From: Lachnospiraceae bacterium
GTDB taxonomy: Bacteria; Bacillota; Clostridia; Lachnospirales; Lachnospiraceae
DNA: 64,000 bases
Reading direction: 5' to 3'
Assembly: GCA_015057025.1 (NCBI GenBank)
Contig: SVFD01000002.1
Coordinates: 186,001-250,000 of the forward strand
Shown here: positions 52,710-61,268 of the stretch, in pieces
How positions within the stretch are numbered: the stretch's first letter is position 1
Layout of the letters: each line of letters begins with the position of its first letter
The notes under the pieces: generated by a model
Told to the model about the DNA's origin: nothing
What the model saw: only the letters and a program-made list of their open reading frames with translations
Database searches by the model: none
Made by a program: the position numbers and the translations under genes

Positions 52710-54875
52710 TTACATCGACTTACGTTCTTTAATTTCTACCATTTTAGCTTCATTCAGACGTGAATCCCCATGAACACGTGAATATGCCAAGTAGCCGTTC
52801 ATACGGTCAATCTTTGTTAAATTGCTGCTTCCGCACTTAGGACAAACATCCATTTCCAGCTCCTGATGACCGCAATCGTCACAATATGCCAAAGACATAT
52901 TTAAGCCCTCATAAAAGCCCATATCCATAGCACGGCGAATCAGGGTTTTAATTGCCTCCAAATTATAGTCAATCGGATATCTTACATACTGGATTTTACC
53001 GCCGTTGCATAAATCCCAGAAACGGGCCTCCAAATCCTGCTTCTGAATCGGTGTAATATCTTCCGCCACATGGCAGTGGAAACTGTTGGAAACATATTCA
53101 CGATCAGAAACGCCTTCGATAATACCGTATTTCTTACGGAACTGCTTAATCTGCAAACCGCAAAGGTTTTCTGCAGGAGTACCGTAGATTGCATAAAGAT
53201 TTCCGTCCGCTTCCTTAAATTCCGTTACTTTTTTATTGATATATTCCATAACTTCCACAGCAAACTTGCCGTCTTCCACAAGAGACTTACCGTTATGAAG
53301 TTGCTGTAATTCATTCAATGCGGTAATACCGAAGGACGCGGTTGCCGCCTTAAGCAAAGGTTTGATTTTATCAGTAAGCTGTAAATGTCCGCCTAAAAAA
53401 CCACCTTCACAATAAGCCAAAGGATTGGTTGAGGCCCGCATTTCACCTAAATATGCATAGGTACGAATATGCAGCTGACGGATAAGCTCCAAATAATAAT
53501 CTAATACTTCATAAAAATCTCTGCTTTCATGCTTTGCTTTGGCATAAATCATAGGTAAATGAAGAGATACCGCACCGATATTAAATCTGCCCACAAAAAT
53601 AGGCTGATCATTTTCATCTGCCGGATTCATACCGCCTCTTTCATACCAGGGAGATAAAAAGGCACGACAACCCATAGGTGAAATAACCTTCTTATACTGC
53701 TTGTAAATACTTGCCACATATCCTTTACCTGTCATACTTAACCAGTCCGGGTACATGGTTTTGGCAGAACATTCTACACCTGCATTAAATACATCTTCCA
53801 TTTCCTTACCGGGACCGTGCAATTCCTCATCATAAAGAAACACAATTTTAGGGAATAAAACAGGTTTTTTGCATTCAGGCTTACCCTGTCCTCTTTTACG
53901 TACATTTAACATAGAAATACAAGCCTGACGTGCAAACTTTCCGGTACCAAGACCTGCAGTAACAGTAATAAAAGGATAATCACCGCGACTGCTTGCTACA
54001 GTATTAAACTTGTACTCCCAGCCTTGATAACCCTGTTCAAAATCACGGATAATGTCTTCATCTGCTTCTTTTCTTGCCACTTCTTCGCTTACACCCATAG
54101 CAAGATATTTTTTTACATATTTTTCATAAGATTTCTCTGCGTAAGGTTCTAAAATCTTATCCACCTCAGGCACGGTAAAACCACCATACTGCTGACTTGC
54201 GGCACTTAATACAATATCACCAATAACGTCAAAGGCAGTATCCAATGACTTGGGTTCATTATAAAAGATGTTACCCATTTCAAATCCGCCTTTTAATACG
54301 TTTGCCACGTCAAAAAGACAACAGTTCATGGTATCACGGCGGGCAGACATATCATGCACGTAAATATAACCGTCGCGACATGCCTGAATTTCTTCCGTAG
54401 TCATGAAAAATTTCTGATAAAGTTCTTTATTTAACTGGTTAAATACAAGACTTCTCTTAGTAGAAACAAGCGCAGAGTCTGTATTCGCATTTTCTTTATC
54501 ACCGATGTACATAATGGACTGGCTTTTTTTATAAACATCGTCAAGCATACGGACAAATTCCTGCTTATAGTTACGATAATCACGATAACTCTTTGCAACA
54601 ATGGGCTTTACACCTTCCAATGCACGCTCTACAATATTATGCATTTTCGCAATAGGAATTAATTCCTCACCCATTTCATCAATACTTTCCACTACACTTT
54701 TACAGATCTGCGCTTCATCCTCCGGCGTAAATTTGGTTAATGCACGATAAGCAGACTTATTTACCGCATCAATAACCTTCTGGACATTAAATTCTTCCTT
54801 ACTGCCATCCTTTTTAACAACTTTAACAGCTTTCTGCGGAATATAAATTTTACCATAATCTGTTTTTGTTTCCAT
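52710..54875 (-). CDS. nrdD: Anaerobic ribonucleoside-triphosphate reductase (class III)
   Basis: 721 residues from ATG 54875 (GGAGGGGGAG upstream). N-terminal ATP-cone (about 12-100; KVVKKDGSKEEFNVQKVIDAV), then the ten-stranded barrel, a zinc site near the C-terminus (YCDDCGHQ; VCPKCGSSN) and the glycyl-radical motif RMNGYLAYSR. It reduces ribonucleotides to deoxyribonucleotides without oxygen; the radical glycine is oxygen-labile, which fits a strict anaerobe. Two NrdR-like boxes and a consensus-like promoter precede it. Confidence 0.97.
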   Translation of the reverse strand: METKTDYGKIYIPQKAVKVVKKDGSKEEFNVQKVIDAVNKSAYRALTKFTPEDEAQICKSVVESIDEMGEELIPIAKMHNIVERALEGVKPIVAKSYRDYRNYKQEFVRMLDDVYKKSQSIMYIGDKENANTDSALVSTKRSLVFNQLNKELYQKFFMTTEEIQACRDGYIYVHDMSARRDTMNCCLFDVANVLKGGFEMGNIFYNEPKSLDTAFDVIGDIVLSAASQQYGGFTVPEVDKILEPYAEKSYEKYVKKYLAMGVSEEVARKEADEDIIRDFEQGYQGWEYKFNTVASSRGDYPFITVTAGLGTGKFARQACISMLNVRKRGQGKPECKKPVLFPKIVFLYDEELHGPGKEMEDVFNAGVECSAKTMYPDWLSMTGKGYVASIYKQYKKVISPMGCRAFLSPWYERGGMNPADENDQPIFVGRFNIGAVSLHLPMIYAKAKHESRDFYEVLDYYLELIRQLHIRTYAYLGEMRASTNPLAYCEGGFLGGHLQLTDKIKPLLKAATASFGITALNELQQLHNGKSLVEDGKFAVEVMEYINKKVTEFKEADGNLYAIYGTPAENLCGLQIKQFRKKYGIIEGVSDREYVSNSFHCHVAEDITPIQKQDLEARFWDLCNGGKIQYVRYPIDYNLEAIKTLIRRAMDMGFYEGLNMSLAYCDDCGHQELEMDVCPKCGSSNLTKIDRMNGYLAYSRVHGDSRLNEAKMVEIKERKSM

Positions 54876-54908
54876 ACACTTCTCCCCCTCCAAATTGATT
54901 TACATAAA

Positions 54909-54924
54909 ACTCTATATATTGTAC
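54909..54924 (-). promoter_or_regulatory. NrdR-like box 1 (nrdD leader)
   Basis: ACTCTATATATTGTAC fits the NrdR consensus ACACWATATATWGTGT at 13 of 16 positions. It lies downstream of the promoter, 34 bases before the nrdD start codon and about four helical turns from box 2. Confidence 0.6.
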
Positions 54925-54951
54925 CCAAAATTTATTATTTTTAAAAAGGCG

Positions 54952-54967
54952 ATACAAGATATAGTAT
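54952..54967 (-). promoter_or_regulatory. NrdR-like box 2, overlapping the nrdD -10 element
   Basis: On the minus strand ATACTATATCTTGTAT, 14 of 16 to ACACTATATCTTGTGT. Its first bases are part of the -10 hexamer TATACT, so occupation would block RNA polymerase. Confidence 0.68.
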
Positions 54968-54991
54968 AGATGTTGTGTTTGTCTATGTCAA
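54963..54991 (-). promoter_or_regulatory. Sigma-A promoter of nrdD-nrdG
   Basis: On the minus strand a perfect TTGACA (54986-54991), a 17-base spacer and TATACT (54963-54968). Confidence 0.85.
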
Positions 54992-55030
54992 TAAGCGATG
55001 TATGCATTTTATAAAAAAATTTGATAAAAC

Positions 55031-55060
55031 AAAAAAACAGCGTAAGAAATTCTCTTACGC
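55031..55060 (-). terminator. Intrinsic terminator of the WYL regulator gene
   Basis: An 8-bp perfect stem GCGTAAGA/TCTTACGC (55040-55047 with 55053-55060); on the minus strand it is followed by TG and seven T. It is about 20 bases after the stop codon. Confidence 0.85.
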
Positions 55061-55082
55061 CGATTTTATATTGCCGGAATAA

Positions 55083-56066
55083 TCAATATTGCTTAAATAT
55101 GCTCATCAAATATTCTTTATATTCTTCCACCACATACTCAGGACTGATAATTTGCACTTCAGAACCCAATCCTGTTATCCAACCAAACAACTGCGGACTG
55201 ACAGCCACCGGAATACGCGCTGTAAAAGAAGTTTCATCCTTCACATGCACTGTAATATCTTTACCAAACCGGTCAATTACAACACTCATCAAAGTATTCG
55301 GAAAACATACCGTTAATACTTCTTTTCTTCCTGAATACATTCCGAAGAATTGATTACAATATTCCGCCACATCAAAATGTTTATTCCTGTCAGCCGTTAA
55401 TCGTATTTCATTTAATATCTTAATTTCTTTGATTTTATCCACACGATAGTGTTTCATCACCTTAGATTCGGTATCATAGGCAATCAGATAATACTTTTCT
55501 TCGTTCCATGTCAGCGCCCAAGGGCTTACGTGATATGTCTTACCACTCTTTCTGTACCGAACCTCTTTATTAATAGAATATTCCAGATATTTAAATGAAA
55601 TCTGTCGATTCTCATCAATGGCACGATGTATTTCATCCACATTATAAAAAATGGATTCATTATCGGATTTTACGCGATTTACAACATAAACTTCACGTTT
55701 CAAATTTTTTGCTTCATGGTCATCTGCCAATTTTGTAATCTTAGTAATCAATTCCTTTGATTTCTTTGCAGTAATAAAACGGGATGCCGAAACGGCATCC
55801 ACCAACACTTTCAGTTCTGCCGCTTCAAAATCTCTGGATGCCAAAAAATATCCGCCGTTCTTTCCTTTGGTAAGTACAATATCATAACCAAAATCACGTA
55901 GTGTATCCATATCATTATAAATACTCTTACGTTCCGCTTTAATTCCTTCTTTATCCAGCATGGCAAGAATGGCATCCATTTTAATCGGATGTTCTTCATT
56001 GCTCTTTTCATGCAGCATTTTTAAAATATATAAGAGCTTTTGTTTTTGTTTTTCTGCTTTAGGCAT
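55083..56066 (-). CDS. WYL-domain transcriptional regulator
   Basis: 327 residues from ATG 56066, which follows GGGGAG by 7 bases. N-terminal winged helix (about 5-75; ILAMLDKEGIKAERKSIYNDM, with a DLRDFGYDI-like recognition region), WYL domain (about 140-215; ISFKYLEY, YHVSPWALTWNEEKYYLIAYD) and a C-terminal WCX region. WYL domains bind nucleic acids or nucleotides and often control DNA-damage or defence genes. The target is unknown; the nearest candidates are its own operon and the divergently placed nrdDG region downstream. Single gene with a terminator. Confidence 0.85.
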   Translation of the reverse strand: MPKAEKQKQKLLYILKMLHEKSNEEHPIKMDAILAMLDKEGIKAERKSIYNDMDTLRDFGYDIVLTKGKNGGYFLASRDFEAAELKVLVDAVSASRFITAKKSKELITKITKLADDHEAKNLKREVYVVNRVKSDNESIFYNVDEIHRAIDENRQISFKYLEYSINKEVRYRKSGKTYHVSPWALTWNEEKYYLIAYDTESKVMKHYRVDKIKEIKILNEIRLTADRNKHFDVAEYCNQFFGMYSGRKEVLTVCFPNTLMSVVIDRFGKDITVHVKDETSFTARIPVAVSPQLFGWITGLGSEVQIISPEYVVEEYKEYLMSIFKQY

Positions 56067-56117
56067 AAACAATCTCCCCAAAACATTTATCTGTTAATGG
56101 TATTCTTATACTGTAGT

Positions 56118-56288
56118 CTAATTAGTAGCCTCTGCCACTTCATTCTCTGCTTCCGCTTGAAGTTTCTTTTTATGTGTTAATTTATATAAACTAATACCTA
56201 AAAAGATTGCAAGTGCAATCGCAACCACAAATACTATAAATACCAATAAATAGCTTGATAATGATGAAAGAAAAGCCATAAATTCCAT
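56118..56288 (-). CDS. 56-residue single-pass membrane peptide
   Basis: ATG 56288 is preceded by AAGGAG at a good distance, and the frame ends at TAG 56118. The product starts MEFMAFLSSLSSYL, has one strongly hydrophobic helix (about residues 13-34, rich in Val, Ile, Phe, Ala), a basic patch (YKLTHKKKLQ) and an acidic end (EAENEVAEATN). This is a textbook small membrane protein: Nout-Cin by the positive-inside rule. It is unrelated to its neighbours, rnhA and the WYL gene, and I do not recognise a family. Confidence 0.72.
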   Translation of the reverse strand: MEFMAFLSSLSSYLLVFIVFVVAIALAIFLGISLYKLTHKKKLQAEAENEVAEATN

Positions 56289-56349
56289 TTTTATTCTCCT
56301 TATAATCTATTTCAAATAATTATTTTATTCAAAAAAACATTTCGTTAAA

Positions 56350-56835
56350 TCATTGTAGCATTGCACCATTCGCATCGTCAAGCAGATTATCTCCGTCTGC
56401 CGCTTTGGTAGCAAGTTCATCACAGCGTTCGTTTTCCGGATGTCCGGCATGTCCTTTTACCCAGATAAATTCTGCCGTGTGAGGCTTCATCGCTTCCAAA
56501 AGACGCTGCCACAAATCGATGTTCTTAACATCCTTTTTTCCTGCCGTACGCCAATTATTACGAACCCATGAATCGATCCACTTTTGGTTAAATGCATCCG
56601 TAACATATTTGGAATCCGAAACCACTGTTACTTCGCAGGGCTTAGTCAGGGCTTCAAAACCGGTAATAACACCCATTAACTCCATGCGATTATTGGTTGT
56701 CTGTTTGTAACCCGCACTGTATTCCCTTACATGTAATTCTCCCTTAGAATCCGTATAATGTAAAACACAGCCATATCCGCCGGGACCATTGGGATTACCT
56801 CTCGCCGAACCGTCACTGTAAAGCGTTACTTTCAT
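56350..56835 (-). CDS. rnhA: Ribonuclease HI
   Basis: 161 residues. Cleaves RNA in RNA-DNA hybrids. Active-site acids: SDGSARGNPNGPGG (Asp10 type), TTNNRMELMGVI (Glu), VVSDSKYV (Asp) and the C-terminal GHAGHPENERCDELA (His/Asp). Proteobacterial-type HI with the basic handle (NQKWIDSWVRNNWRTAGKK). ATG 56835 overlaps the stop of the MutS-like gene (TAATG), so the two are translationally coupled. Confidence 0.97.
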   Translation of the reverse strand: MKVTLYSDGSARGNPNGPGGYGCVLHYTDSKGELHVREYSAGYKQTTNNRMELMGVITGFEALTKPCEVTVVSDSKYVTDAFNQKWIDSWVRNNWRTAGKKDVKNIDLWQRLLEAMKPHTAEFIWVKGHAGHPENERCDELATKAADGDNLLDDANGAMLQ

Positions 56836-58538
56836 TATGCTCTATTCTCCTTATTTCTCCATTCGCCTTCCTGCATAAAACAGCCCGCCATCCATTCCGC
56901 ATTCTCAATTAAAGAATCAGGATATCCCATTAAGCTTAACAATTTAATGGCATTACGCGTATTTGCCGGACCTTTTAATAATTTATACGGGAATAAAATG
57001 TCGTTATTTTCAATCTCTTCCTCAAAATGATAATTATCATATACATCCGCAAGAAGCTGTGTCAATTCAATATCATGGGTTGCTGCAAAGCATAACATAT
57101 TCTCTCCGGAGAATGAGCGCATAATCTCTGATGCAGCCGCAATTCGCTCTACAGTATTGGTGCCGCGAAGAACCTCATCAACAAAACACAATACCTTAAC
57201 GTCATCTTCCTCCACTGCTTCCAAAATACGTTTAATGGAACGAATTTCAACCATATAATAACTTTCTCCGCTTTCCAAATCATCCCTAAGAGACATGGAT
57301 GAAAAAATACGATACCGTTCTGCCACATATTCTCTTGCCGGAACCGTCTGAATAGTCTGGGCAAGCAAAGCACAAATTGCCACCGTCTTTAAAAATGTTG
57401 ACTTGCCGGATGCATTGGAACCGGTAAGAAGCATTCCTTTGCTTATTTCAAAAGAATTCGCAACAGGTTCAGAAATCAGAGGATGAATTGCTTCTTCAAT
57501 CTTCATACCTTTATCCGTAAATACAGGAACTGCATAATAATCAAGAGCCTGTCTGAATGCACTGACAGAAATATCTGTTTCCATTTTACCTAATATCATA
57601 TTCATTCTGTCAATCTCATCAGTATGGGTAGACACAGTGCCCAGCATACGATAAAAAATAAACAAGTCAACATGTGTAAGCATCTTAAAAAACATTAAAA
57701 TGCCGGAAACAATATCTGTGGCTGCATTCGCTGAGTAATCAGAAGATACAAACCAAATATTTGAACCGGATATATCTTTTAAACTTTTACGTAGCGACTT
57801 CAGTTCTTCCCCTTCTGCCTTCCATACCTCCGGTACAACTTTAGCAACTTTCTCTGCTGTATCCAACATTCGAAGAATATATTGAAAACTAACTAAATAC
57901 GGCTCTATATCCTTCTTTTTCTTCATATAAGTGACATTCTGATAAACTATAACAAAAGCAAGAATAATCAGGCCTATATGCACATTTATAAATAACATAA
58001 TAATACCAAGAATTGTTAATATCCATGGCCAAATAAATACAATTGCTTTCTTTCCCGGAAGTTCACACAAATACTCCAGATAACGATACAAAGAAAACTT
58101 GCCCGTTCTACCCATTCTTGCAAATAAAAGCTGGAATTTGATACGTTCCTCTTCATGCTCTTTCATATATGCATAAATTTCTTCGTTTTTACAAAAATCA
58201 TCCCTATTCTCTGTCAAAACAGGAGTACGCATTCTATAATAGAAATATTCGTCCCCTGCTGAAGAATAGCAATGATTAATTGATTTGTATAAACGGTCAC
58301 CGTCTATGTCGTTCCATGTAATATCATCAATATTAAAAGACTCCCCCTTATGCCATTCATACATTCCGGTTGCTGCTTTCATGCGTTCACTGCTGTACTC
58401 AGCATCATTTAACCGGTTATATTCTTTTTTTAAACGTGTAATAAAATACTTTTTTATCTTCCGTTCACTAAACTTTCCCTGTATAACCACAAAAAGATAA
58501 AAAGCAATCAACGCACCAAACAGTATCAAATATTCCAT
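56835..58538 (-). CDS. Membrane-anchored MutS-family ATPase homologue
   Basis: 567 residues. The C-terminal part is a MutS ATPase domain: Walker A LTGSNASGKST (373-381), SYYMVEIRSIKRIL, Walker B-like VLCFVDEVLRGTNTVERIAA, and ATHDIELTQL. The N-terminal half is not mismatch-binding: it has one hydrophobic helix at the start (about 3-19) and two near 165-200, then a helical lever region. It therefore resembles the short, membrane-associated MutS homologues found in Firmicutes and Bacteroidetes whose function is unknown, rather than MutS1/MutS2. It overlaps rnhA by one base, so DNA or RNA-hybrid metabolism is a reasonable guess. Confidence 0.85.
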   Translation of the reverse strand: MEYLILFGALIAFYLFVVIQGKFSERKIKKYFITRLKKEYNRLNDAEYSSERMKAATGMYEWHKGESFNIDDITWNDIDGDRLYKSINHCYSSAGDEYFYYRMRTPVLTENRDDFCKNEEIYAYMKEHEEERIKFQLLFARMGRTGKFSLYRYLEYLCELPGKKAIVFIWPWILTILGIIMLFINVHIGLIILAFVIVYQNVTYMKKKKDIEPYLVSFQYILRMLDTAEKVAKVVPEVWKAEGEELKSLRKSLKDISGSNIWFVSSDYSANAATDIVSGILMFFKMLTHVDLFIFYRMLGTVSTHTDEIDRMNMILGKMETDISVSAFRQALDYYAVPVFTDKGMKIEEAIHPLISEPVANSFEISKGMLLTGSNASGKSTFLKTVAICALLAQTIQTVPAREYVAERYRIFSSMSLRDDLESGESYYMVEIRSIKRILEAVEEDDVKVLCFVDEVLRGTNTVERIAAASEIMRSFSGENMLCFAATHDIELTQLLADVYDNYHFEEEIENNDILFPYKLLKGPANTRNAIKLLSLMGYPDSLIENAEWMAGCFMQEGEWRNKENRA

Positions 58539-58560
58539 AAAACTAAAGAATTCCTTTCAA

Positions 58561-59844
58561 TCAAAAAATTCTTTCTATAATACGATTTGCTTCTGTATAT
58601 ATTTCTTCTTTGGAAACACCCACACAAAACTCACCGTTATCATATAAAATCTTACCGTTAACCATAGTAAAAATTACATTATTTTTACTTCCGGCATAAA
58701 CAACATTTTTGCCAATATTATGAAGCGGTTGCATATTAGGCTGTGATAAATCAAGCAAAATCAAATCCGCATTTTTCCCTTCTGCTATACTGTCACTTTC
58801 AGGTATGCACATAGCATGGGCTCCGGTATGACATGCCATTTTTAATACTTCCATTGCCGGTAGTGCTGCCGCATCTTCATCCCTTATTTTAGCTAAAACA
58901 GAAGTTAAATACATTTCCCGGAAGAAATCTAACGCATTATTACTTGCCGGTCCGTCAGTACCGATTGCAACCGGAATTCCTTCCTTTAATAATTTGGTTA
59001 TCGGCGCAATACCGCTGGCAAGTTTACAATTTGAGCCCGGGTTGGTAATCACATATAATCCTCTTCTTCGGATGATTTCATAATCCTCATCCTCAAGATA
59101 CACCATATGATATCCGCCACCACCATTTTCAAACATACCAAGGCTGTCCAAAAAAGCTACAGGAGTCATACCATAGCGTTCTTTACATTCTGCAACCTCT
59201 TTTGCAGTTTCAGAAATATGAGCATACACCGGCATTTTATACTGTTTTGAAAGGTCTGCAATATCATGTAATAATTCTTTTGAACACGTGTATTCTGCAT
59301 GAAATCCGGGTACAAACCGTACCAAATCGCCGGCTGGATTAAATTCATTCATCCACTTTTCCAATAATACTACCGACTGCGAAAAATTATTCACACCTCC
59401 GGTCATGGTAATACGCATTCCGCATTCCCTACACGCCTTTGCAATGCTTTCCGGAGTCAGATACATTTCAAAAATTCCGGTAATTCCGCTTTGCAGATAT
59501 TCAAGAATTGCAAGTTTTGTAAACGTATAAATATCCCCTGCCGTAAGCTTCGCTTCTGCCGGAAATACTGTATTATTCAGCCACTCCTGCAAGGGTAAAT
59601 CATCTGCCTTGGAACGTAAAAAAGTCATGGCTGAATGAGTATGACAATTTTTAAATCCGGGCAATAAAAGATTGCCTTTACAGTCTCTTTCTTCATCCCA
59701 AACATAAGCTTCATTTCTTTTATCTGTATCCGGGCAGACAAAAAGAATCTTCCCATCTTCAATTCCCACCTGCATATTCTCTTTTATATCAGTATCACCG
59801 TCTGCAAAGCTTAATAATCTTGCGTGATATAAACGAATTTTCAT
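58561..59844 (-). CDS. Amidohydrolase of the chlorohydrolase/deaminase type
   Basis: 427 residues. TIM-barrel metal hydrolase: metal ligands NCHTHSAM (about 67-74), AHISETAKE (His), and GTDGPASNNALDFF (Asp). Resembles 5-methylthioadenosine/S-adenosylhomocysteine deaminases and related TRZ/ATZ proteins. Genome context with cytidine deaminase and purine nucleoside phosphorylase supports a nucleoside or purine-salvage deaminase, but the substrate is not proven. ATG 59844 follows AGGAG; cdd ends 11 bases upstream. Confidence 0.85.
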   Translation of the reverse strand: MKIRLYHARLLSFADGDTDIKENMQVGIEDGKILFVCPDTDKRNEAYVWDEERDCKGNLLLPGFKNCHTHSAMTFLRSKADDLPLQEWLNNTVFPAEAKLTAGDIYTFTKLAILEYLQSGITGIFEMYLTPESIAKACRECGMRITMTGGVNNFSQSVVLLEKWMNEFNPAGDLVRFVPGFHAEYTCSKELLHDIADLSKQYKMPVYAHISETAKEVAECKERYGMTPVAFLDSLGMFENGGGGYHMVYLEDEDYEIIRRRGLYVITNPGSNCKLASGIAPITKLLKEGIPVAIGTDGPASNNALDFFREMYLTSVLAKIRDEDAAALPAMEVLKMACHTGAHAMCIPESDSIAEGKNADLILLDLSQPNMQPLHNIGKNVVYAGSKNNVIFTMVNGKILYDNGEFCVGVSKEEIYTEANRIIERIF

Positions 59845-59854
59845 ATTCTGACTC

Positions 59855-60259
59855 CTATAAAAGACTGAAACTCTCAGGTAATAAATCTTTTAATACATAT
59901 GTTTTATATTCAGATACAGATTTTGCAACTAAAATACGGAATTCTTCCGGATTGCCAAACTCTGACATAACCTGACGGCACACCCCACAGGGATAAGTAT
60001 AATCTACCGGTGGAGCATCTTTCTGTCCACCCACAACGGCAATGGCAATAAATTCTTTTTCACCCTCGCTTACCGCCTTAAAAATTGCAGTACGCTCCGC
60101 ACAATTTGCTACAGAATAAGACGCATTCTCTATATTACATCCGTGATAAATTTTACCACTTCCTGTCAAAAGTGCAGCCCCCACCGCAAAGTTTGAATAG
60201 GGACAATACGACTGCTCTCTTGCCAAAAGAGCTTCTTCAATTAACAATTGATCTTTCAT
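59855..60259 (-). CDS. cdd: Cytidine deaminase
   Basis: 134 residues, the small tetrameric type. Zinc site CAERTAIF (Cys-Ala-Glu) and PCGVCRQVM, with HGCNIENASY for substrate contact. Deaminates cytidine or deoxycytidine to uridine. ATG 60259; a moderately placed AAAGG lies upstream. Located between the purine nucleoside phosphorylase and the amidohydrolase. Confidence 0.96.
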   Translation of the reverse strand: MKDQLLIEEALLAREQSYCPYSNFAVGAALLTGSGKIYHGCNIENASYSVANCAERTAIFKAVSEGEKEFIAIAVVGGQKDAPPVDYTYPCGVCRQVMSEFGNPEEFRILVAKSVSEYKTYVLKDLLPESFSLL

Positions 60260-60329
60260 CTCATCATACCTTTCAATTCAAGTACAAAATATACAGATTT
60301 GCTTACATAATATACTCTGTTTTTAAATT

Positions 60330-61160
60330 TTACAGTTTACCAAATTTCTTAACAGACTCGGTAACAAGCTTCTTAAATAAAGGTGCTGCCTTATTTGCAG
60401 CTTCCTGCACCTCATCATGAGTCAACGGATTCTCAGTCATACCGGCTGCAAGATTACATACGCATGAAATACCGCAGATTTTCATGCCCATATGATTTGC
60501 CGCAATAGCTTCCACTACAGTACTCATACCAACTGCATCGCCACCTAAAGTACGAAGCATTTTAATTTCAGTAGGTGACTCAAAAGAAGGTCCTGTAAGC
60601 TGGATATAAATCCCCTTCTGTATTGCAATACTATTCTCAGATGCCGCCTGACGAATCAGAACTTTTAATTCTTCATCATATACATGAGTCATGTCCGGAA
60701 AACGAACTCCTAATTCGTCAATATTGGGACCAATCAAGGGATTGGGTGCGAAACATGAAATATGATCTTCAATCAACATAAAATCACCGGCATGGAATTC
60801 CGGATTAATACCACCGGATGCATTAGTTAAGAAAAGAATTTCTGCACCTAACAATTTCATTAAACGTATGGGTAATACTACATCTGAAATAGGATATCCT
60901 TCATAATAGTGTACACGGCCTTTCATACAAACTATAGGCACACTTCCCACATAACCAAAAATAAATTTACCGGCATGTCCCGGAACCGTAGACACCGGAA
61001 AACCTTCAATTTCTGAATAATCAATCTCTGCCTTAACTTCAATATCTTTTGCATAGTCTCCCAAACCGGAACCCAAAACAATTGCCACCTTCGGAACAAA
61101 ATCTGTTTTTGCTCTGACACAGGCAACACAAGATTGTAATTTTTCATAAATCGGATTCAT
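60330..61160 (-). CDS. Purine nucleoside phosphorylase (trimeric type)
   Basis: 276 residues from ATG 61160, which follows GGGGAGGG by 6 bases; the 31-residue longer frame reads through the spoIVA terminator and is discarded. Phosphorolyses inosine/guanosine. Motifs: VLGSGLGDYA, HAGKFIFGYVG, FLTNASGGINPEFHAGDFMLIEDHI, GDAVGMSTVVEAI and CNLAAG. First gene of a nucleoside-salvage run with cdd and the amidohydrolase. Confidence 0.95.
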   Translation of the reverse strand: MNPIYEKLQSCVACVRAKTDFVPKVAIVLGSGLGDYAKDIEVKAEIDYSEIEGFPVSTVPGHAGKFIFGYVGSVPIVCMKGRVHYYEGYPISDVVLPIRLMKLLGAEILFLTNASGGINPEFHAGDFMLIEDHISCFAPNPLIGPNIDELGVRFPDMTHVYDEELKVLIRQAASENSIAIQKGIYIQLTGPSFESPTEIKMLRTLGGDAVGMSTVVEAIAANHMGMKICGISCVCNLAAGMTENPLTHDEVQEAANKAAPLFKKLVTESVKKFGKL

Positions 61161-61185
61161 ATAAAACCCTCCCCACAATTTTAAT

Positions 61186-61220
61186 ATAAAAAGAAGCGGA
61201 AATAAAATTTCCACTTCTTT
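61186..61220 (-). terminator. Intrinsic terminator of spoIVA
   Basis: A 14-bp stem AAAGAAGCGGAAAT/ATTTCCACTTCTTT (61190-61203 with 61207-61220). The single C-A mismatch on the plus strand is a G-U pair in the minus-strand RNA, so the hairpin is tighter in that direction. It is followed by TTTAT. Confidence 0.8.
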
Positions 61221-61268
61221 ATTGTACCATAATAAGGTCTGTTTAAAAAGCAAATCTTGCGATTTCTT

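Noticed and set aside
61161-61253. 31-residue extension of purine nucleoside phosphorylase
   Set aside because: It reads through the spoIVA terminator; ATG 61160 has GGGGAGGG six bases upstream.
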